NCBI RefSeq assembly: GCF_025823185.1
Contig: NZ_JACKVK010000013.1
Location: forward strand, 721,151 to 785,150
Direction of reading: 5' to 3'
Source: Mycobacterium yunnanensis
GTDB lineage: Bacteria; Actinomycetota; Actinomycetes; Mycobacteriales; Mycobacteriaceae
Length of the DNA: 64,000 nucleotides
Positions 61,158 through 64,000 of this stretch are shown here, one piece after another. How positions within the stretch are numbered: position 1 is the stretch's first letter; each line of letters starts with the position of its first letter. The notes under the pieces are model-generated. The model was not told where the DNA came from. It saw only the letters and a program-made list of their open reading frames with translations, and made no database searches. Made by a program: the position numbers and the translations under genes.

Positions 61158-61570
61158 CCCTTCGCCGACGCGCGGCGGTTGGCCTTCTTGATGGCGTCGA
61201 CCAATTCGTCCTTGGTCATGGTCGATCGGCCGGTCACGTCGAGCCGCCTCGCGACGTCGAGCAGGTGCTTCTTGGTGGCGTTGGCGTTGACGCCCTCGGC
61301 CGTCTCACCCTTGCCGCTGAGACCGCCAATCTCGGCCCGCTCGTCCGACGGGCCCTTCTCCTCCTTGGGCTCCCACCGGTCGCCCACCTTCTCGAAGGAG
61401 TGCTTGACCGCGCTGAAGGCCACGCGGTGGGCGCGCGCCTCATCCCCGTACTGTTCGGCGGCGGCGTCGTGCGCCTCTGCGAACGTTTGCTGTGCCTTGG
61501 CAGGCGACTTCTGCAGCGTGCTTGGCAATTCCGACTTCTTGGCCCGACCGTTCTTGCCGACCTTCGCCAT
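61154..61570 (-). CDS. ChaB-family protein with Rho-N/SAP-like C-terminal motif
   Basis: 138 residues. The N-terminal domain (ELPSTLQKSPAKAQQTFAEA followed by YGDEARAHRVAFSAVKHSFE) matches ChaB, a small basic/acidic domain named for E. coli cation transport regulation and found in stress-related actinobacterial proteins. The C-terminal about 40 residues, TKKHLLDVARRLDVTGRSTM then TKDELVDAIKKANR, are a SAP/Rho-N-type helix pair that could bind nucleic acid. Start ATG 61570. Expected to be soluble; function uncertain. Confidence 0.82.
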   Translation of the reverse strand: MAKVGKNGRAKKSELPSTLQKSPAKAQQTFAEAHDAAAEQYGDEARAHRVAFSAVKHSFEKVGDRWEPKEEKGPSDERAEIGGLSGKGETAEGVNANATKKHLLDVARRLDVTGRSTMTKDELVDAIKKANRRASAKG

Positions 61571-61615
61571 GGTGCCTCCCGTCTCTCACCGGGTGGGTAC
61601 CCGACGAGACGGCTG

Positions 61616-62875
61616 TCAAGCGTCCTTGGCCAACGCGGCCGCCATGTGCCGGTGCCCCACCAGCTCGAAGCCGACGACGCTGACCAGCGGGGCCAGCGTG
61701 ACGATCAGCAGGCACGCCGTCATCGGCACCCCGGCCGACGCTGCGATCACCGCCGCGGCGAGCGTGCCGACGGTCAACACCAACAGCACCACGTGCAGGA
61801 CGTCCCAGGTCCGTGCCATCAGCCCGTAGAGCACGAAGATCAACCCGACGTAGACGCCGACGGGCACGGCCACCGACAGCACCGTGCCGGTCGAGCCGAG
61901 CGTCGACTGCTCCTCGACGAAGTAGGCCGCGGTGTGCAGTCCCGCGCCGGTGGCCACGATCGCGCCGAACACCGCCATGTGCAGGTAGCCGAACAGGAAG
62001 GAGCGCTCTCGGTGGCGGTGCAACAGATCGGCGGTGGGCACCGCGAAGTAGATCCACCACATCCCGAAGGTGAGCCCGGTACCCGAGATGGCGAGGATGG
62101 CGGCGTCTGGCGTCCACCCGTGCTCGCCGACGACGGCCGTCAGCGACGCGACGGTGCCGACGACGCCCTCGCCGAGGGCGATGATGGCCAGCAGGCCGTA
62201 CCGTTCGGCGATGTGGTGGGCATGCCACGGCGTGCCGCCGCGGCGCGACTCGGCAAGCCACGGGCCGGCCATCTCGGCGACGGCCAGCAGCGCGAACAGG
62301 ACGAGGCCGAACGTCACCGACAGCGGCAAGAAGATCGAGGCGATCCACCCGACCTGCACCACGACGATCACGGTCGCATAGGTCAGGCTCGCGGACTTGC
62401 GGCGCGGGTCTTGACGCGCGGCACGTAGCCACTGCGCGACCATCGCCACGCGCATCACCACGTAGCCGGCCACGATCAGCTCGTTGTCGAGGTGGCCACC
62501 GTGCTCGATCGACCCGTAGAACGGCGGGATGCCGAGCGCCAAGACCAGCACGCCGACCATCTGCACCATCGTCAGGAAGCGGTAGACCCAGTCGTCGGTG
62601 TCGTAGGCCGACGCGAACCACGTGAAGTTGATCCACGCCCAGCACGTCGCGAACGTGGCGAAGATGAATCCCGTGAAGCCGGTGCCCGCGTGCCCGGCAG
62701 CCAAGGCGTGGGCGAACTCCGAGGCCGCCACGCCGAAGGCGATGACGAACGTCAGATCGAAGAGCAGTTCCAGCGGGGTGGCGACGCGGTGGCGCTCGTG
62801 TGGGTCACGCCCGGCCATCGGCCGGACGCGGTGGGCCCGCACTGCGGGCGACGGCAACGGTTCCGGCTCGTTCAC
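61616..62875 (-). CDS. LtrA-like (low temperature requirement A family) membrane protein
   Basis: 419 residues with about 10 membrane helices. The LtrA family block TPLELLFDLTFVIAFGVAAS is followed by FTWFASAYDTDDWVYRFLTM, HHIAERYGLLAIIALGEGVV and FGMWWIYFAVPTADLLHRHR. Start GTG 62875 is chosen for GGAAGGAG 9 bp upstream, over the longer frame to 62932. Family function is poorly defined. Same strand as the ChaB-like gene, 45 bp apart. Confidence 0.87.
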   Translation of the reverse strand: MNEPEPLPSPAVRAHRVRPMAGRDPHERHRVATPLELLFDLTFVIAFGVAASEFAHALAAGHAGTGFTGFIFATFATCWAWINFTWFASAYDTDDWVYRFLTMVQMVGVLVLALGIPPFYGSIEHGGHLDNELIVAGYVVMRVAMVAQWLRAARQDPRRKSASLTYATVIVVVQVGWIASIFLPLSVTFGLVLFALLAVAEMAGPWLAESRRGGTPWHAHHIAERYGLLAIIALGEGVVGTVASLTAVVGEHGWTPDAAILAISGTGLTFGMWWIYFAVPTADLLHRHRERSFLFGYLHMAVFGAIVATGAGLHTAAYFVEEQSTLGSTGTVLSVAVPVGVYVGLIFVLYGLMARTWDVLHVVLLVLTVGTLAAAVIAASAGVPMTACLLIVTLAPLVSVVGFELVGHRHMAAALAKDA

Positions 62876-62944
62876 CCGGGATGCTCCTTCCGACGGCGGT
62901 TGACCGTACCGAACCTCGGCCGGTGGCGCCATGTCGTCGGCGGC

Positions 62945-64000
62945 TCAGCGGGTCGGGGCGGGTTCCGGCGGCGGCGGAACACGCATGGCGGCCCGCGAGC
63001 GCACGACGGTCGGCCACCAGAACCACTTGCCCATCAGCGCGGCGATCGCCGGCGTCATGAACGTCCGCACGATCAGGGTGTCGAACAGCAGACCGAGGGC
63101 GATCGTGGTGCCGACCTGCCCCATGACCCTCAGCTCGCTGAAGGCGAACGTCGCCATGGTCGCGGCGAAGACGAGCCCGGCCGAGGTGACGACCGATCCG
63201 GTGCCCGCCATCGAGCGGATGATGCCGGTCTTCAAGCCGCCGTGCAGTTCTTCCTTCATCCGGGACACCAGCAGCAGGTTGTAGTCCGAACCCACGGCCA
63301 GGAGCAGGATCACCGACATGGCCAGCACCATCCAGTGCAGCTCCAGTCCGAGGATGTGCTGCCACAGCAACACCGACAACCCGAACGACGCGCCGAGCGA
63401 CAGCAGCACCGTGCCGACGATCACCGCCGCGGCCACCAAGGCCCTGGTGATGATCAGCATGATGATGAAGATCAGTGTGACGGCGGAGATTCCGGCGATC
63501 AGAAGGTCGTAGAACGAGCCGTCCCGCATGTCCTTGTAGGTGGCGGCGGTACCCGCGAGATAGATCGAGGAGCCCTCCAACGGAGTGCCCTTGACGGCCT
63601 CCTTCGCCGCCTGCTTGATGGCGTCGATGTGGGAGATGCCCTCTTCGGTCGCCGGATCGCCCTCGTGGCTGATGATGAAGCGGACGGCGTGCCCGTCGGG
63701 TGAGATGAAGTTCTTCATCCCGCGCTTGAAGTCCTTGTTGGAGAAGATCTCCGGCGGCAGGTAGAACGTGTCGTCGTTGCGGGCGGCGTCGAAGGCGTCA
63801 CCCATCGCGGTGGCGTTCTCCGACATCGCCGACTGCTGGTTCTGGAAGCCCATCTGGACCTGGTAGGTGGTCAGCAGCATCTGCTTGACCGACCGCAACT
63901 GCTCGAGCTGCGGTCGCAGCGTCGCCGCCAGCTGCGGCGTCAGCGCGGCGAGCTTCTGGGTGTCGGTGACCAGACCGCCGACCTGGTCGGCGAGGGAACT
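62945..64000 (-). CDS. MmpL-family RND lipid transporter (C-terminal part, runs off the window)
   Basis: At least 351 residues are visible; the frame is open to base 64000. An extracytoplasmic helical segment (PQLAATLRPQLEQLRSVKQM, MGFQNQQSAMSENATAMGDA) precedes the second membrane block: LIAGISAVTLIFIIMLIITR, LHWMVLAMSVILLLAVGSDY then NLLLVSRMKEELHGG, and LLFDTLIVRTFMTPAIAALM. The GSDY motif and final helix pattern are typical of MmpL4/5-like transporters exporting envelope lipids or siderophores. It ends in a Pro-rich tail. No mmpS gene lies on this side. Confidence 0.9.
   Translation of the reverse strand, partial: SSLADQVGGLVTDTQKLAALTPQLAATLRPQLEQLRSVKQMLLTTYQVQMGFQNQQSAMSENATAMGDAFDAARNDDTFYLPPEIFSNKDFKRGMKNFISPDGHAVRFIISHEGDPATEEGISHIDAIKQAAKEAVKGTPLEGSSIYLAGTAATYKDMRDGSFYDLLIAGISAVTLIFIIMLIITRALVAAAVIVGTVLLSLGASFGLSVLLWQHILGLELHWMVLAMSVILLLAVGSDYNLLLVSRMKEELHGGLKTGIIRSMAGTGSVVTSAGLVFAATMATFAFSELRVMGQVGTTIALGLLFDTLIVRTFMTPAIAALMGKWFWWPTVVRSRAAMRVPPPPEPAPTR

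Noticed and set aside
61571..61620. GGGTA upstream of the ChaB-like gene as a SigF promoter
   Set aside because: No GTTT element occurs 15-17 bp upstream of it (the sequence there is CGCTTGA).

Overview
The window is high-GC actinobacterial DNA. The gene content and order point to a mycobacterium, most likely a fast-growing Mycolicibacterium-type species. The markers are a single-polypeptide type I fatty acid synthase next to acpS, an LdtMt2-type L,D-transpeptidase, a mycolate reductase, an MmpL transporter, a CopD/CtaG fusion and an F420-type luciferase-like oxidoreductase. From memory, much of the order follows M. tuberculosis Rv2477c to Rv2524c. No alignment was run, so family calls rest on motifs and recalled homologues.

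Layout. 1-9.7 kb, all leftward: ettA (cut by the window edge), a single-stranded-DNA-binding protein, a CopD-CtaG membrane protein, then the overlapping lipid genes wax synthase/DGAT, plsC and plsB2 (transcribed in that order). 9.8-10.35 kb: tRNA-Arg(TCT) with a decayed tyrosine-recombinase remnant directly behind it. 10.35-26.3 kb: a variable block. It holds a small acidic gene with a SigF-type promoter, a small membrane protein, a glycosyltransferase/WcbI cluster, a GNAT/LuxI-like gene followed by a MacB/FtsX-type ABC exporter, a lipoprotein glycosidase, a haloalkane dehalogenase, an SDR, an LLM oxidoreductase facing a TetR gene, and an acyl-AMP/CoA ligase.

26.3-33.9 kb: enoyl-CoA hydratase, then a leftward leucine-catabolism operon (accD1-accA1-fadE19-maoC-citE), divergent from its likely TetR repressor bkaR across a clear 43-bp inverted repeat. 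33.9-39.8 kb: two tiny membrane genes behind a second SigF-type promoter, an MmpS-like protein, an Atg22-like MFS protein, cmrA, a HerA-like ATPase and orn. 39.8-42.9 kb: tRNA-His, ldtB, tRNA-Lys, an unannotated 56-codon ORF with a structured leader, a DUF3618 protein and bcp. 42.9-54 kb: an M20 peptidase, acpS and the 9.3-kb fas gene. 54-55.1 kb: non-coding fas upstream region. 55.1-59 kb: potADBC-type polyamine ABC operon. 59-64 kb: MerR regulator, MFS transporter, ChaB-like protein, LtrA-like protein and the C-terminal half of an MmpL transporter.

How it works together. The core theme is lipid and cell-envelope metabolism: FAS-I with its activating AcpS, phospholipid and neutral-lipid acyltransferases, mycolate reduction, peptidoglycan 3-3 crosslinking and MmpL/MmpS-type proteins. 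Branched-chain amino acid breakdown feeds acyl-CoA pools. The least explained pieces are the small ORF at 41920-42090, the two SigF-promoter small-gene units, the GNAT-like/ABC exporter cassette and the island ghost beside tRNA-Arg.
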